A stretch of DNA of 57,899 nt from Oxalobacteraceae bacterium (GCA_027490725.1 JAIXXN010000030.1:1-57899), one strand, 5' to 3'. Positions 38,393 through 48,881 are shown, numbered from the stretch's first letter. A program made the numbers and translations. The notes: generated by a model not told the origin, from the letters alone.

Positions 38393-39052
38393 ATGATGAA
38401 GAAAAGCAAACTCGGCTCTCCCTTCGCGGCACCCGGCCCGCTGGGGGAAGCAACGGATCCGCTGGCCGTGCGCAGCAGTGCCCAGACCGACCCGGCTGCC
38501 TTGAATCTGGCAGATAATTTCCTTATTGCAATGCCATCCATGCAGGATCCCGTGTTTGGCGGTTCGGTGGTCTACGTCTGCGAGCACAATGAAAACGGCG
38601 TGCTGGGCGTCGTCATCAACAAGCCTACCGACATGACCATGGAAACCCTGTTCGAACGGATCGACCTGAAACCGGCCGATAACGTCGATGTGGATGAACC
38701 CATCATGTTCGGCGGCCCGGTGCAGGACGACCGCGGCTTCGTGCTGCACACCCCCGGCCAGCGCTATTCGTCCTCGCTGACGGTGACCAAGGATGTCGCC
38801 TTCACCACCTCGATCGACGTGCTGGAAGCGGTGGCCGCCGGCGAAGGCCCGCGCCGCATGCTGGTCTCGATCGGTTACGCGGGCTGGAGCCCGGGCCAGC
38901 TGGAAGGGGAAATCGGCCGCAATGGCTGGCTTACCGTCAGCGCCGATCCCGAGATTCTGTTTAACCTGCCGATCGAACAGCGCTACACGGCCGCCATGCG
39001 GCTGCTGGGCATCGATCCGCTGATGCTGACCTCCGAGGCTGGCCATGCATAA
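38393..39052 (+). CDS. yqgE: YqgE/AlgH family protein (UPF0301)
   Basis: The 219-residue cytoplasmic protein belongs to UPF0301. NLADNFLIAMPSMQDPVFGGSVVYV is the family core start, followed by GVLGVVINKPTD and GGPVQDDRGFVLH. The first 38 residues precede the usual start and are basic then Ala/Pro-rich, so the true start may be internal or the protein has an N-terminal extension. The ATG at 38393 is followed directly by a second ATG. Members are nearly always next to ruvX, as here (15-base gap). AlgH affects alginate and other traits in Pseudomonas, mechanism unknown. Confidence 0.92.
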   Translation: MMKKSKLGSPFAAPGPLGEATDPLAVRSSAQTDPAALNLADNFLIAMPSMQDPVFGGSVVYVCEHNENGVLGVVINKPTDMTMETLFERIDLKPADNVDVDEPIMFGGPVQDDRGFVLHTPGQRYSSSLTVTKDVAFTTSIDVLEAVAAGEGPRRMLVSIGYAGWSPGQLEGEIGRNGWLTVSADPEILFNLPIEQRYTAAMRLLGIDPLMLTSEAGHA

Positions 39053-39067
39053 GGCTGGGCTGCCACG

Positions 39068-39454
39068 GTGAGTGCGGAAACTATATTTGCCTTCGATTTC
39101 GGCGTCAAACGCATCGGTGTGGCGATGGGAAATACCCTGATCCGTCAGGCCCAGCCTCTACAGGTGATCAGCAGCATCGACAACGCCAGCCGCTTCGCCG
39201 CCATCGGCGCGCTGATTACGGAATGGCAGCCGGACCTGCTGGTAGTCGGTCTGCCGATGCATCCCGATGGCACCGAACACGAAATGAGCGCACGCTGCCG
39301 CAAATTCGCCAACCAGCTGCATGGCCGCTTCAATCTGCCCGTGCAACTGGTCGATGAACGCTATTCCTCGGCCGTGATTAGCGCCAAACGTGGCGAAGTG
39401 ATCGACGACCGCGCCGCCGCCATCATCCTGCAGCAGTATTTTGATACCCATTGA
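39068..39454 (+). CDS. ruvX: Holliday-junction resolvase-like protein RuvX/YqgF
   Basis: The 128-residue RNase H-fold nuclease is thought to process 5' pre-16S rRNA and may act on Holliday junctions. AFDFGVKRIGVA holds the first catalytic Asp, LLVVGLPMHPDGTEHEMS the middle motif, and DERYSSAVI and DDRAAAIILQQYF the remaining acidic residues. The start is GTG 39068; translation gives MSAETIFAFDFG. It precedes pyrR by 39 bases; TTTTGAACC is repeated in that gap (39461 and 39473). Confidence 0.94.
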   Translation: MSAETIFAFDFGVKRIGVAMGNTLIRQAQPLQVISSIDNASRFAAIGALITEWQPDLLVVGLPMHPDGTEHEMSARCRKFANQLHGRFNLPVQLVDERYSSAVISAKRGEVIDDRAAAIILQQYFDTH

Positions 39455-39493
39455 ATCGTCTTTTGAACCGTTTTTTGAACCCTGTCTACGCTC

Positions 39494-40009
39494 ATGACCT
39501 TACTCACCCCCCAACAACTTGACGCCGAAGCGTTGTATGCCACGCTGCTGGCCGACGTGCGCGCCGGTCTGGCCGGCGTGCCCGATGTGGCCATCGTCGG
39601 CATCCACTCCGGCGGCGCCTGGCTGGCGCAACGGCTGGCGGCCGATCTGGGCCTGACCGAACGCTGCGGCGTGCTCGATGTGTCCTTCTACCGCGATGAT
39701 TACGCCAAGAAGGGCTTGCCGGCCGACGTCAAACCGACCCACATCAACTTCGACGTCAACGCCGCCACGATTCTGCTGGTCGACGACGTGCTGTACACCG
39801 GCCGTACCACCCGCGCCGCGCTCAATGAACTGTTCGACTATGGTCGTCCGGCGCGCATCATGCTGGCGGCACTGGTCGACCGTGGCGAGCGTCAGCTGCC
39901 GGTGGCCGCCGATTTCGTCGCGGCCCGGGTGCAGGTCGAAGCCGGTCAGGCGCTGGTGCTGCGCCGCGCCGATGATGGCATTTTCACGCTAACCATAGAT
40001 CAGGCTTAA
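39494..40009 (+). CDS. pyrR: PyrR bifunctional protein / uracil phosphoribosyltransferase homologue
   Basis: The 171-residue protein has a type I PRTase fold. [18 protein letters not shown] is the PRPP-binding signature and [14 protein letters not shown] the N-terminal substrate loop. In Bacillus, PyrR attenuates pyr mRNA in response to UMP. In proteobacteria the RNA-binding role is less certain, and I see no anti-terminator/terminator pair upstream of pyrB here. The gap to pyrB is four bases, so the genes are cotranscribed. Confidence 0.93.
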   Translation: MTLLTPQQLDAEALYATLLADVRAGLAGVPDVAIVGIHSGGAWLAQRLAADLGLTERCGVLDVSFYRDDYAKKGLPADVKPTHINFDVNAATILLVDDVLYTGRTTRAALNELFDYGRPARIMLAALVDRGERQLPVAADFVAARVQVEAGQALVLRRADDGIFTLTIDQA

Positions 40010-40013
40010 TCTC

Positions 40014-40979
40014 ATGCTCAATCCGCAACTCAATCAACACGGCGAACTGCAGCACCTGCTGTCGATCGAAGGGCTGCCCAAGTCGATTCTGAACCACATC
40101 CTCGATACCGCGTCGTCCTTCGTCGGCATTTCCGATCGCGACGTGAAGAAGGTACCGCTGATGCGCGGTAAGTCGGTATTCAATCTGTTCTTCGAAAACT
40201 CGACCCGCACCCGCACCACCTTCGAAATCGCCGCCAAGCGTCTGTCGGCCGATGTGATCAACCTGAATATTCAGGCTTCGTCGGCCAGCAAGGGCGAGTC
40301 GCTGCTCGACACCATCGACAATCTGTCGGCCATGCACGCCGATATGTTCGTGGTGCGCCACGCGCAGTCCGGCGCGCCGTATCTGATTGCCAAACACCTG
40401 CACGATACCGGCCAGTCGCATGTCCACGTGGTGAATGCCGGTGACGGCCGCCATGCGCACCCGACCCAGGGCCTGCTGGATATGTACACCATCCGCCACT
40501 ACAAGAAGGATTTCACCAATCTGACGGTGGCAATTGTGGGCGACATTCTGCATAGCCGCGTGGCGCGTTCCGACATCCACGCGCTGACCACACTGGGCGT
40601 GCCGGAAGTGCGCGCGATCGGCCCGCACACGCTGCTGCCCGGTGGTCTCGAGCAGATGGGCGTGCGCACCTTCACGAATATGGACGAAGGTCTGAAAGGG
40701 GTGGATGTGATCATCATGCTGCGCCTGCAGAATGAACGCATGAGCGGAGCGCTGCTGCCGTCGGCACAGGAATACTTCAAGAGCTACGGCCTGACGCCGG
40801 AGCGGCTGGCGCTGGCCAAACCGGATGCCATCGTGATGCACCCGGGACCGATGAACCGCGGGGTGGAAATCGATTCGGCCGTGGCCGACGGCCCGCAGGC
40901 AGTGATACTGCCGCAGGTCACCTTCGGGATCGCCGTACGGATGGCGGTTATGAGCATCGTAGCAGGGACGCAAGCATGA
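40014..40979 (+). CDS. pyrB: Aspartate carbamoyltransferase, catalytic subunit
   Basis: The 321-residue enzyme condenses carbamoyl phosphate and aspartate, the second step of UMP synthesis. [13 protein letters not shown] is the carbamoyl-phosphate site (S-T-R-T-R). [17 protein letters not shown] and LRLQNERM are the aspartate-binding segments. No pyrI regulatory gene is present; instead a dihydroorotase-like gene follows with a four-base overlap (ATGA). This matches the class A ATCase organisation of Pseudomonas, where PyrB assembles with an inactive PyrC'. Confidence 0.97.
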   Translation: MLNPQLNQHGELQHLLSIEGLPKSILNHILDTASSFVGISDRDVKKVPLMRGKSVFNLFFENSTRTRTTFEIAAKRLSADVINLNIQASSASKGESLLDTIDNLSAMHADMFVVRHAQSGAPYLIAKHLHDTGQSHVHVVNAGDGRHAHPTQGLLDMYTIRHYKKDFTNLTVAIVGDILHSRVARSDIHALTTLGVPEVRAIGPHTLLPGGLEQMGVRTFTNMDEGLKGVDVIIMLRLQNERMSGALLPSAQEYFKSYGLTPERLALAKPDAIVMHPGPMNRGVEIDSAVADGPQAVILPQVTFGIAVRMAVMSIVAGTQA

Positions 40980-42283
40980 AACTACACATCAAGAATGGCC
41001 ATCTGATCGATCCGGCCAATGGCATCGACGCGCCGCAGGATCTGTTTATCGCCGACGGCAAAGTGCTGGCAGTGGGTACGGCGCCAGCCGGTTTTGTGGC
41101 CGAGCAGACCATCGACGCTGCCGGTCTGGTGGTGGCGCCGGGTCTGGTCGACCTGTCGGTGCGCCTGCGCGAACCCGGTTACGAATACAAGGCCACGCTA
41201 GAATCGGAACTGCAGGCTGCCATGCAGGGCGGCGTGACCAGTCTGGTCTGCCCGCCCGATACCGATCCCGTGCTCGATGAATCGGGTCTGGTAGAAATGC
41301 TGAAATACCGCGCCAAGACGCGCAATCAGGCACACGTGCACCCGCTGGGCGCGCTGACCGTGGGCCTGAAAGGCGAGTCGCTGACGGAAATGGCGGAACT
41401 GACGGAAGCCGGTTGCATCGGTTTCTCGCAGGCCGAGGTGCCAATCGAAGACACCAATGTATTGCTGCGCGCGCTGCAATATGCCAAGACCTTCGAGTAC
41501 ACCGTGTGGCTGCGTCCACAGGACGCCCACATCGGCCGCGGCGGGATTGCTGCCAGCGGGCCGCTGGCCTCGCGACTGGGCCTGTCCGGCGTGCCGGTGA
41601 TGGCCGAGACCATCGCCCTGCACACCATCTTCGAACTGATGCGCGCCACCGGTGCGCGCGTGCACCTGTGCCGGCTGTCGTCGGCGGCCGGCATCGAGCT
41701 GGTACGTCAGGCCAAGCGCGAAGGGCTGCCAGTCAGCTGCGACGTGGGCGTGCACCATGTGCACCTGACCGATGCCGATATCGGCTTCTTCGACTCGAAC
41801 GCCCGTCTGACGCCGCCACTGCGCAGTCAGCGTGACCGTGACGCGATCCGTCTGGGTCTGCTCGATGGCACCATCGATGCGCTGTGCTCGGATCACACGC
41901 CGGTCGATGATGATGAAAAACTGCTGCCGTTCGGGGAAGCCTCGCCCGGTGCGACCGGGCTGGAATTGCTGCTGTCGCTGACCCTGAAATGGGCCAGCGA
42001 GTACGCTGCCAGCCAGAACGCTGCCGGTCCACGGCCGCTGTCGCGTGCCATCGCCCTGATCACTTCGCAGGCTGCCGCTGTGGCCGGTCTGCCTGCCGGT
42101 ACCCTGTCGGTGGGCGCCAGTGCCGACGTCTGCATCTTCGATCCTGAAGCGCACTGGACGGTCCAGGCGGCCGCGCTGGCCAGTCAGGGTAAGCACACCC
42201 CCTTCATTGGCTACAACCTGGCCGCGCAAGTGCGCACCACGGTCGTCGCGGGGCGGCTTGCCTACCAGCGTCTGCCAGCCTGA
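40976..42283 (+). CDS. Non-catalytic dihydroorotase homologue PyrC' (PyrX)
   Basis: The 435-residue amidohydrolase-fold protein is like type I dihydroorotase. In active enzymes the first strand carries the metal-binding HxH of DxHxHxREPG. Here residues 59-68 read [10 protein letters not shown], so both His are replaced (Ser61 and Arg63). The rest of the fold is kept, including [15 protein letters not shown] and [18 protein letters not shown]. Such proteins in Pseudomonas are inactive partners needed for assembly of the ATCase dodecamer. The overlap with pyrB (ATGA) supports this role. A functional dihydroorotase is presumably elsewhere in the genome. Confidence 0.9.
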   Translation: MKLHIKNGHLIDPANGIDAPQDLFIADGKVLAVGTAPAGFVAEQTIDAAGLVVAPGLVDLSVRLREPGYEYKATLESELQAAMQGGVTSLVCPPDTDPVLDESGLVEMLKYRAKTRNQAHVHPLGALTVGLKGESLTEMAELTEAGCIGFSQAEVPIEDTNVLLRALQYAKTFEYTVWLRPQDAHIGRGGIAASGPLASRLGLSGVPVMAETIALHTIFELMRATGARVHLCRLSSAAGIELVRQAKREGLPVSCDVGVHHVHLTDADIGFFDSNARLTPPLRSQRDRDAIRLGLLDGTIDALCSDHTPVDDDEKLLPFGEASPGATGLELLLSLTLKWASEYAASQNAAGPRPLSRAIALITSQAAAVAGLPAGTLSVGASADVCIFDPEAHWTVQAAALASQGKHTPFIGYNLAAQVRTTVVAGRLAYQRLPA

Positions 42284-42296
42284 GCGAAAGGGACGC

Positions 42297-43070
42297 ATGA
42301 AACTGCTGACGCTGTACCGCCTGGCGCGGGTGTTGCTGCACGTTTTAAAGGGTATGCTGATCTGCGCTAGCGTGTTTCCGTGGCTAGGCCATGCGGCGCG
42401 CAATCAGCAGATCCGCCGCTGGGCTACCCGTTTGCTGGCACTGTGCAATGTCACAGTGCAGCAGTCGGCTGGCAGCGCCGCGGTGCTGGAGACTTCGGTG
42501 GTGGTGGCCAATCACGTGTCGTGGCTGGATATTTTCGTGATCCACAGCCTGCACCCCAGTCATTTTGTGGCCAAGGCGGAAATCCGCTCGTGGCCACTGG
42601 CCGGCTGGCTGGCGCAGAAAGCCGGTACCGTGTTTATTTCACGCGGCAGCCGGCGCGATCTGCGGCATATCTTCAAAGGGCTAGTGCATAGCCTGCAGCA
42701 GGGCGAGCGGGTAGCGTTCTTTCCCGAGGGCACCACGGCCGCGCAAGGCAGCTTGCTGCCCTTCCACGCCAATCTGTTCGAGGCGGCGACCGATGCCAAG
42801 GTGCCGGTGCAGCCGTTTGCGCTGGACTACCGGGACGTTCACGGGGTGGCCCATCCGTCGGTTGATTTCATCGGCGAGATGACGTTTGCCGAGAGCCTGA
42901 TGCTGATTCTGAACGGCCCGCCCGTGACGGCCAAGCTGACGGTGCTGGCACCGATCGTCAGTGAAGGGGCGCACCGGCGTGAGCTGGCGCTGGCGTCAGA
43001 ACAGGCGGTAGCCGCGGCGCTCGGTGTGAGCGTCGTTGCCAGCGAGGCGGCGACAGCGGCAAGCCACTAG
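42297..43070 (+). CDS. 1-acyl-sn-glycerol-3-phosphate acyltransferase family protein
   Basis: The 257-residue membrane-associated acyltransferase transfers a fatty acyl chain to a lysophospholipid or related acceptor. The HX4D motif is NHVSWLD and the second motif is FFPEGTT. An N-terminal amphipathic or membrane segment (LLHVLKGMLICASVFPWLG) anchors it. The ATG at 42297 has GAAAGGGA upstream; the longer in-frame reading from 42120 lies inside pyrC' and is rejected. It follows pyrC' by 13 bases, probably in the same operon. A second such gene, plsC, lies at 53636. Confidence 0.88.
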   Translation: MKLLTLYRLARVLLHVLKGMLICASVFPWLGHAARNQQIRRWATRLLALCNVTVQQSAGSAAVLETSVVVANHVSWLDIFVIHSLHPSHFVAKAEIRSWPLAGWLAQKAGTVFISRGSRRDLRHIFKGLVHSLQQGERVAFFPEGTTAAQGSLLPFHANLFEAATDAKVPVQPFALDYRDVHGVAHPSVDFIGEMTFAESLMLILNGPPVTAKLTVLAPIVSEGAHRRELALASEQAVAAALGVSVVASEAATAASH

Positions 43071-43102
43071 GCGGCTGCAGCGCCGTCGAGGACGCATTGG
43101 TC

Positions 43103-43957
43103 TTAGCCCGGCTGTTTGCCGCCGTGCTGCTGGAATTCCGGACACTGCACCTGCAGCAGGCTGCGGTCCTGCAGGCAGACCGCCGACAATTGCCCGCCCC
43201 AGACGCAGCCGCTATCGAGGCCGATCAACGCCGGCCGCATGATCAGTCCCAGTGCCGACCAGTGGCCAAACACCACCGTCTGGCTGGCGCTGCGCCGTCC
43301 CGGCACGTCAAACCATGGCATCAGCCCTGATTCCGGCGCGGCCGTACCACTATCCTTGATGGCAAAATCCATCACCCCGTCGGCGCTGCAGAAGCGCAGC
43401 CGGGTCATGGCGTTGATGATGCAGCGTAAGCGCTCGGCACCTTGCAGGCCGTCATGCCATTGGTCGGGCTGATTGCCATACATCTGGGCCAGGAAGCCGG
43501 CCAGAGCGTCGCCGCGCAGCATCTGCTCGACTTCGGCTGCCAGTGCGCCGGCCTGCGCGCCATCCCACTGGGGCAGCAGGCCGGCATGTACCAGCAGGTG
43601 GCCGTCGCTGTCGATCAGCAGCGGACGCTGGCGCAGCCAGTCTATCAGTTCATCACGGTCCGGCGCCGTCAGGATCGCCTCCAGCGTGTCCGAGCGGTGC
43701 GCAGGGCGGATGCCGTAGGCCACCGCCAGCAAATGCAGGTCGTGGTTGCCCAGCACGCTATCGATGCGCCCCGCGCTGGCGCAAGCCAGTTCGCGTACAT
43801 AGCGCAGCGTCGCCAGCGAATCGGGACCCCGGTTGATCAGATCGCCAGCGAACAGGATGCGCACCTGGTGCGTACCGGCGTGGGCATAGATACGCTCGAC
43901 CATGTCGCGCGCTTGCTGGTGGCAACCCTGTAAATCACCGATTACATAGGTTTTCAT
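43103..43957 (-). CDS. apaH: Bis(5'-nucleosyl)-tetraphosphatase, symmetrical
   Basis: The 284-residue metallophosphoesterase cleaves Ap4A and related alarmones, and can also remove Np4 caps from [35 protein letters not shown] and [11 protein letters not shown] are the three metal-binding blocks of the phosphoprotein phosphatase fold. I chose ATG 43957, which begins the MKTYVIGD motif; the upstream in-frame codon adds ten residues. It is convergent with the acyltransferase gene (32-base gap) and divergent from rfbB. Confidence 0.95.
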   Translation of the reverse strand: MKTYVIGDLQGCHQQARDMVERIYAHAGTHQVRILFAGDLINRGPDSLATLRYVRELACASAGRIDSVLGNHDLHLLAVAYGIRPAHRSDTLEAILTAPDRDELIDWLRQRPLLIDSDGHLLVHAGLLPQWDGAQAGALAAEVEQMLRGDALAGFLAQMYGNQPDQWHDGLQGAERLRCIINAMTRLRFCSADGVMDFAIKDSGTAAPESGLMPWFDVPGRRSASQTVVFGHWSALGLIMRPALIGLDSGCVWGGQLSAVCLQDRSLLQVQCPEFQQHGGKQPG

Positions 43958-44098
43958 GGGGATACTCTCTGGTTCGTTGCCGGGCAAACTGTTTTACCCT
44001 GTGTTAATCGGGCTGAGTAGTGATTTTTGCCCGTTACGGTGTGGCTTTCACATAAAATGATGACTACTCCTCTTTTGACTCTTGCTGCGGGATACTAA

Positions 44099-45166
44099 AT
44101 GATTTTTGTGACAGGTGGTGCGGGTTTCATCGGCTCGAATTTTGTACTGGACTGGCTGGCCCAGTCGGACGAACCGGTGCTGAACTACGACAAGCTGACC
44201 TATGCCGGCAATCTGAACAATCTGGCCGCGCTCAAGCATGACAGCCGTCATCTCTTCGTGCGTGGCGATATCTGTGATCAGGCGCAGGTGCTGGCCCTGT
44301 TCCAGCAGCACCGACCGCGCGCGGTGCTGCACTTCGCTGCCGAGAGCCATGTAGACCGTTCCATCCTCGGCCCGGGCGAATTCATCAACACCAATATCAA
44401 TGGCACGTTCAGCTTGCTGGAAGCGGCGCGCGCTTACTGGTCGGGTTTGCCGGATGCCGAGCAAGCGGCGTTCCGCTTCCTGCATGTCTCCACCGACGAA
44501 GTCTACGGCACGCTGGGCCCGGACGATGCGCCGTTCAGCGAAACCACCGCGTTTGCGCCAAACAGCCCGTATTCGGCCTCGAAAGCGGCCTCTGACCATC
44601 TGGTGCGTTCCTATCATCACACCTATGGTCTGCCGACCCTGACCACCAATTGCTCGAATAATTACGGTCCTTACCATTTCCCGGAAAAACTGATTCCGCT
44701 GATTATTGCCAACGCGCAGGCAGGCAAACCCTTGCCGATCTATGGCGATGGGCAGCAAGTGCGTGACTGGCTGTATGTGAGTGATCACTGCGCTGCCATC
44801 CGCCGTGTGCTGGAAGCGGGACGGCTGGGGGAAACCTATAACGTGGGCGGCTGGAACGAAATGGCCAATCTGGACGTGGTGCATACCCTGTGCGATATGC
44901 TGGACCAGCTGAAACCTAAAGCTGACGGCAGCAGCTACCGGGCGCAGATCACCTATGTCAAGGACCGTCCCGGCCATGACCGCCGCTACGCCATCGATGC
45001 ACGCAAACTCGAGCGCGAACTGGGCTGGAAACCGGCCGAAACCTTCCAGTCGGGCATCGCCAAGACGGTGCAGTGGTATCTGACACATCAGGACTGGGTG
45101 GCCGACGTGCAGTCGGGTAGTTATGCCCAGTGGGTCGCAACCAATTACTTTAATCGCGAAGGCTAG
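44099..45166 (+). CDS. rfbB: dTDP-glucose 4,6-dehydratase
   Basis: The 355-residue extended short-chain dehydrogenase makes dTDP-4-keto-6-deoxyglucose, second step to dTDP-L-rhamnose. [13 protein letters not shown] is the NAD-binding loop, [13 protein letters not shown] is characteristic of RmlB, STDEVYG holds the catalytic Thr-Asp-Glu and [12 protein letters not shown] the Tyr-x-x-x-Lys pair. The ATG at 44099 has only a weak ribosome-binding site. rfbA follows by two bases. Together rfbBACD complete the dTDP-rhamnose pathway. Confidence 0.97.
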   Translation: MIFVTGGAGFIGSNFVLDWLAQSDEPVLNYDKLTYAGNLNNLAALKHDSRHLFVRGDICDQAQVLALFQQHRPRAVLHFAAESHVDRSILGPGEFINTNINGTFSLLEAARAYWSGLPDAEQAAFRFLHVSTDEVYGTLGPDDAPFSETTAFAPNSPYSASKAASDHLVRSYHHTYGLPTLTTNCSNNYGPYHFPEKLIPLIIANAQAGKPLPIYGDGQQVRDWLYVSDHCAAIRRVLEAGRLGETYNVGGWNEMANLDVVHTLCDMLDQLKPKADGSSYRAQITYVKDRPGHDRRYAIDARKLERELGWKPAETFQSGIAKTVQWYLTHQDWVADVQSGSYAQWVATNYFNREG

Positions 45167-45168
45167 TC

Positions 45169-46071
45169 ATGAGTACCTCTCCGCTGCGCCGCAAAGGCAT
45201 TATTCTCGCTGGTGGTTCGGGCACCCGCCTGTATCCGGTGACGATGAGCGTCTCCAAGCAGTTGTTGCCGATTTACGATAAGCCGATGATCTATCACCCG
45301 CTGACGGTACTGATGCTGGCGGGGATCACGGAAATTCTGCTGATTTCGACGCCCCAGGATACGCCGCGCTTCCGCGACCTGCTCGGTGATGGCAGCCAGT
45401 GGGGTCTGCAGATCAGCTACGCCGTGCAGCCTTCGCCGGATGGTCTGGCGCAAGCCTTCATTATCGGCCGCGATTTCGTCGGCGACGCACCGTCCGCGCT
45501 CATCCTCGGCGACAACATCTACTACGGCAATGACCTCGATGCCTTGCTGCGTCATGCCACCGAACAGACCGATGGCGCGACCGTGTTCGCTTACCATGTG
45601 CAGGATCCGGAACGCTACGGCGTGGTGGAATTCGATGCCGATCATCAGGCCGTATCGATCGAGGAGAAACCGCTCCAGCCGAAATCGAATTATGCGGTGA
45701 CGGGGCTGTATTTCTACGACCAGCAGGTGTGCGATATCGCTGCCAGCATCAAGCCCTCGGCACGCGGTGAACTGGAAATTACCGACGTCAACCGCGTGTA
45801 TCTGGAAAAACAGCAACTCAACGTGGAAGTGATGGGGCGCGGCATGGCCTGGCTCGACACGGGCACCCACGAATCCCTGCTCGATGCCTCGCAATTCATT
45901 GCCACGATCGAAAAACGTCAGGGTTTGAAGGTGGCTTGCCCGGAAGAGATCGCTTATCGCAAGGGCTATATCGACGCTGCCCAGTTGCGCAAGCTGGCCG
46001 AGCCGCTGAAGAAAAACAACTATGGCCAGTATCTGCTGCAGATTCTCGAAGATAAGGTTGTGCCACGATGA
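45169..46071 (+). CDS. rfbA: Glucose-1-phosphate thymidylyltransferase
   Basis: The 300-residue nucleotidyltransferase makes dTDP-glucose from dTTP and glucose-1-phosphate, the first step. [16 protein letters not shown] is the nucleotide-binding and catalytic loop; [24 protein letters not shown] and [20 protein letters not shown] follow as in RmlA. Product inhibition by dTDP-rhamnose is usual in the family. The stop overlaps the rfbC start by four bases (ATGA). Confidence 0.97.
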   Translation: MSTSPLRRKGIILAGGSGTRLYPVTMSVSKQLLPIYDKPMIYHPLTVLMLAGITEILLISTPQDTPRFRDLLGDGSQWGLQISYAVQPSPDGLAQAFIIGRDFVGDAPSALILGDNIYYGNDLDALLRHATEQTDGATVFAYHVQDPERYGVVEFDADHQAVSIEEKPLQPKSNYAVTGLYFYDQQVCDIAASIKPSARGELEITDVNRVYLEKQQLNVEVMGRGMAWLDTGTHESLLDASQFIATIEKRQGLKVACPEEIAYRKGYIDAAQLRKLAEPLKKNNYGQYLLQILEDKVVPR

Positions 46072-46616
46072 AAGTCATTGCAACGCCGCTGGAAGGGGTG
46101 CTGCTGCTTGAACCGAAGGTGTTTGGCGACGAGCGCGGCTTTTTCTTCGAAAGCTATAACAGCCGCCGCTTTGCGGAACTGACGGGCGTGCACGCACAGT
46201 TCGTGCAGGATAACCATTCCCGTTCGCTGCAGGGCGTCTTGCGCGGCATGCATTACCAGATCCAGCAGGCGCAGGGCAAGCTGGTACGCGCCACCTCCGG
46301 CAGCGTGTTCGATGTGGTGGTCGACCTGCGCAAGAGCTCGAAAACCTTTGGCCAGTGGTTCGGTACCGAACTGTCGGCAGAAAACAAGCTGCAGATGTGG
46401 ATCCCGCCCGGCTTTGCCCATGGCTTCATGGTGACCAGCGCGGCCGCCGAATTCCTCTATAAAACCACCGACTACTGGGCACCCGAGCACGAGCGTTCGA
46501 TCTTGTGGAATGATCCGGCGATCGGCATCGAGTGGCCGACACTGGCGACGGCGCCACTGCTGTCGGGCAAAGATCAGGCCGCGGCACTGCTGGCCGACGC
46601 CGAGGTGTTTGCATGA
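46068..46616 (+). CDS. rfbC: dTDP-4-dehydrorhamnose 3,5-epimerase
   Basis: The 182-residue cupin-fold epimerase carries the third step. [17 protein letters not shown] is the N-terminal signature. [20 protein letters not shown] has the catalytic His of the RGxHYQ motif, and [12 protein letters not shown] holds the Asp/Arg partner. [12 protein letters not shown] is also conserved. It overlaps both neighbours by four bases, so translation is coupled along the operon. Confidence 0.97.
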   Translation: MKVIATPLEGVLLLEPKVFGDERGFFFESYNSRRFAELTGVHAQFVQDNHSRSLQGVLRGMHYQIQQAQGKLVRATSGSVFDVVVDLRKSSKTFGQWFGTELSAENKLQMWIPPGFAHGFMVTSAAAEFLYKTTDYWAPEHERSILWNDPAIGIEWPTLATAPLLSGKDQAAALLADAEVFA

Positions 46617-47470
46617 AAATCCTGCTGACCGGTAGTACCGGCCAGGTAGGCTATGAACTGGCACGCAGCCTGCAGGGCGTGGGCGAAGTGGTGGCCCTTG
46701 ACCGGCAGCAGATGGATCTGGCTGATCTGGATCAGGTGCGCCGGGTGATCCGCACCGTGCAGCCGAATATGATCGTCAATCCGGCTGCCTACACGGCCGT
46801 TGATAAAGCCGAGAGCGAGCCGGCACTGGCTTTCCGCGTGAATGCCGAAGCCCCTGCACTGATGGCCGAGGAAGCCCGTCTGCTGGGCGCGTCGATGGTG
46901 CATTACTCGACCGATTACGTGTTCGACGGCAGCGCCGCCGCGCCCCGCGTGGAGGACGATGCCACCGGCCCGCTCAACGTGTATGGCGCCAGCAAGCTGG
47001 CCGGCGAACAGGCGATTGCGGCGGCCGGCATCCCGCATCTGATCTTCCGCACCAGCTGGGTGTACGGCATGCGCGGCAAGAATTTCCTGCTGACGATGTT
47101 GCGCCTTGCCCGCGAACGCGATGAACTGCGCGTGGTGGCCGACCAGTTTGGCGCGCCCACCTGGAGCCGCACCATTGCCGATGTGACGGCGCAGGTGCTG
47201 GCGCAAGCCCATGCTGGCGGGCGCGAGTGGTGGGTGCAGAACCGCGGGGTCTACCATCTGACGGCGCAAGGCCAGACCAGCTGGTATGACTTTACCCGTG
47301 CCATCCTCGCGGAGGCCGGCATTGACTGCCGCGTGCTGCCGATTACCAGTGCCGAATATCCGGTGCCGGCGCGACGTCCCGAATATTCGGTGCTGTCGTG
47401 CGAGCGCCTGATGACGCGCTTCAGTCATTTGCCGGAATGGCAACAGGCCTTGCAGCTCTGCATGCGCTAG
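46613..47470 (+). CDS. rfbD: dTDP-4-dehydrorhamnose reductase
   Basis: The 285-residue NADPH-dependent reductase completes dTDP-L-rhamnose. [16 protein letters not shown] is the cofactor-binding start; VHYSTDYVFDG and YGASKLAGEQ give the catalytic Thr-Asp and Tyr-x-x-x-Lys. I chose ATG 46613, overlapping the rfbC stop (ATGA); the open frame from 46532 lies inside rfbC. A hairpin, GCCGCGT and ACGCGGC (47479-47495, 3-base loop), lies 8 bases after the stop but lacks a T tract. Confidence 0.96.
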   Translation: MKILLTGSTGQVGYELARSLQGVGEVVALDRQQMDLADLDQVRRVIRTVQPNMIVNPAAYTAVDKAESEPALAFRVNAEAPALMAEEARLLGASMVHYSTDYVFDGSAAAPRVEDDATGPLNVYGASKLAGEQAIAAAGIPHLIFRTSWVYGMRGKNFLLTMLRLARERDELRVVADQFGAPTWSRTIADVTAQVLAQAHAGGREWWVQNRGVYHLTAQGQTSWYDFTRAILAEAGIDCRVLPITSAEYPVPARRPEYSVLSCERLMTRFSHLPEWQQALQLCMR

Positions 47471-47741
47471 GACGACACGCCGCGTCCCACGCGGCGCAAT
47501 CGCCAGCACGCTGGCCCGGCGTTGCTCTCTGCAGTTGTATCCGTTGGTAAGCAAGCCCGTCCGGCAGGCGGCGGGCTGCTATCATGCCGCCGCCCCGACG
47601 TTGCAAAAGCGCGGCGCGCGGGACGGATCGCAGCCCTGCCACACCGATTAGGGCGGTTTGGCCTGCTGAATCCGGTACAATCGCGTGTCAGTCTGGCGCT
47701 GCAGGGCTCTCCTGCGGCACCGGTCTCCTTAATAGAAAAAT

Positions 47742-48836
47742 ATGTTTTCCTTCCTCCTGAGCTTCGTCGCTGCTGCACTGCTAACCCTGCTGGTCATCAA
47801 AGAAGCGCGCTTGCACGGTCCGGCGCTGGACGCCGACTTCATGGGAGTGCAAAAAGTTCATGCCCACCACGTGGCACGCATCGGTGGTCTGTCGATATTC
47901 CTGTCGGTGGCACTGAGTTCGCTGATTTCCCTGTGGCGGGTGCCGGCCATGACTTACTGGCTGCTGACGCTGCTTGGCTGCTCCTTCTTTGCCTTCGTAG
48001 GCGGGATTGTCGAAGATTACACGGGACGGGTGAGCGCCGGGCGCCGCCTGATTCTGACCATGCTCGCCGCCGCCCTCGGCTATTTCCTGCTGGATGCCCG
48101 GGTTGACCGGCTCGACTGGCTGTTTTCCTCGTGGCTGCTGCCGTATATGTGGCTGACCTTGCCGCTGACGGTGCTGGCCGTGGCCGGTATTGCCAACGCC
48201 GTCAACATCATCGACGGCTTCAATGGACTGGCCAGTGTGGTGGTGATCTGCATGCTGCTCTCGCTCGGTTACGTGGCGCTGCAGGTCAATGATATGTTTG
48301 TACTGATCGCCGCCCTGATGGTAGCCGGTGCAACGGCCGGTTTTCTGATCTGGAATTATCCGGTCGGCATGATCTTCCTCGGCGATGGCGGCGCCTATTT
48401 CATCGGTTTCATGCTGGGTGAACTGGCGCTGCTGCTGGTGATGCGCAACCCGCAGGTATCGACCTGGTATGCCGCGCTGCTGCTGATCTATCCCACCTTC
48501 GAAACCCTGTTCTCGGTGTACCGCCGCATGTTTGTACGGGGTAAATCGCCGGCCATGCCGGATGGTATCCACCTGCACAGTCTGATTTTCCGGCGCATCG
48601 TCCAGTGGGCCGTGGGACGCAAGGAAGCGCGCGCGCTGATCCGGCGTAACTCGATGACCTCGCCGTATCTGTGGCTGTTCTCGCTGATGGCAGTGATTCC
48701 GGCCACCGTGTTCTGGCGGCATACCTGGATCTTGATGCTTTCCTGTATTTTGTTTATTGTCAGTTATGTATGGATTTACGTGCGCATCGTGCGCTTCAAG
48801 GCGCCGCGCTGGATGATCCGGCATAAAAAAACCTGA
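47742..48836 (+). CDS. WecA/MraY-family polyprenyl-phosphate sugar-1-phosphate transferase
   Basis: The 364-residue integral membrane protein has about ten hydrophobic helices. It transfers a sugar-1-phosphate from a UDP-sugar to undecaprenyl phosphate to start a lipid-linked glycan. NAVNIIDGFNGLA holds the Asp of the catalytic loop and MIFLGDGGAYFIG another family motif. HLHSLIFRR is the cytoplasmic carbohydrate-recognition motif (HIHH-like in WecA). The sugar is unknown. The 271 bases before it hold a small hairpin and TACAAT (47676), a possible -10 without a matching -35. Its place after rfbD suggests O-antigen or another surface glycan. Confidence 0.9.
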   Translation: MFSFLLSFVAAALLTLLVIKEARLHGPALDADFMGVQKVHAHHVARIGGLSIFLSVALSSLISLWRVPAMTYWLLTLLGCSFFAFVGGIVEDYTGRVSAGRRLILTMLAAALGYFLLDARVDRLDWLFSSWLLPYMWLTLPLTVLAVAGIANAVNIIDGFNGLASVVVICMLLSLGYVALQVNDMFVLIAALMVAGATAGFLIWNYPVGMIFLGDGGAYFIGFMLGELALLLVMRNPQVSTWYAALLLIYPTFETLFSVYRRMFVRGKSPAMPDGIHLHSLIFRRIVQWAVGRKEARALIRRNSMTSPYLWLFSLMAVIPATVFWRHTWILMLSCILFIVSYVWIYVRIVRFKAPRWMIRHKKT

Positions 48837-48881
48837 GTGGCTGACGCTTCCCTTTAACCTTTTTCAATCGATCGATACATC

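Noticed and set aside
38231..39046. N-terminal extension of the photolyase frame by more than 250 residues
   Set aside because: The extension lies opposite yqgE, and MKLKSSLVWLRRDL is the true photolyase start.
39455..40013. PyrR-type attenuator in the pyr operon leader or between pyrR and pyrB
   Set aside because: No anti-terminator/terminator pair with a T tract is present; the gap before pyrB is four bases.
42120..42296. Extended N-terminus of the acyltransferase inside pyrC'
   Set aside because: The 59 extra residues are Arg/Ser/Pro-rich out-of-frame translation of pyrC'; ATG 42297 has a good ribosome-binding site.
43958..44098. Sigma-70 promoter for rfbB (TAAAAT at 44053)
   Set aside because: The nearest -35-like hexamers (TTGCCC, TTACGG) lie at spacings of 20 and 13 bases, outside the normal range.
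47471..47741. Promoter for the WecA-type gene (TACAAT at 47676)
   Set aside because: The only TTG-type hexamer, at 47658, is 12 bases away, too close; the -10 alone is not enough.
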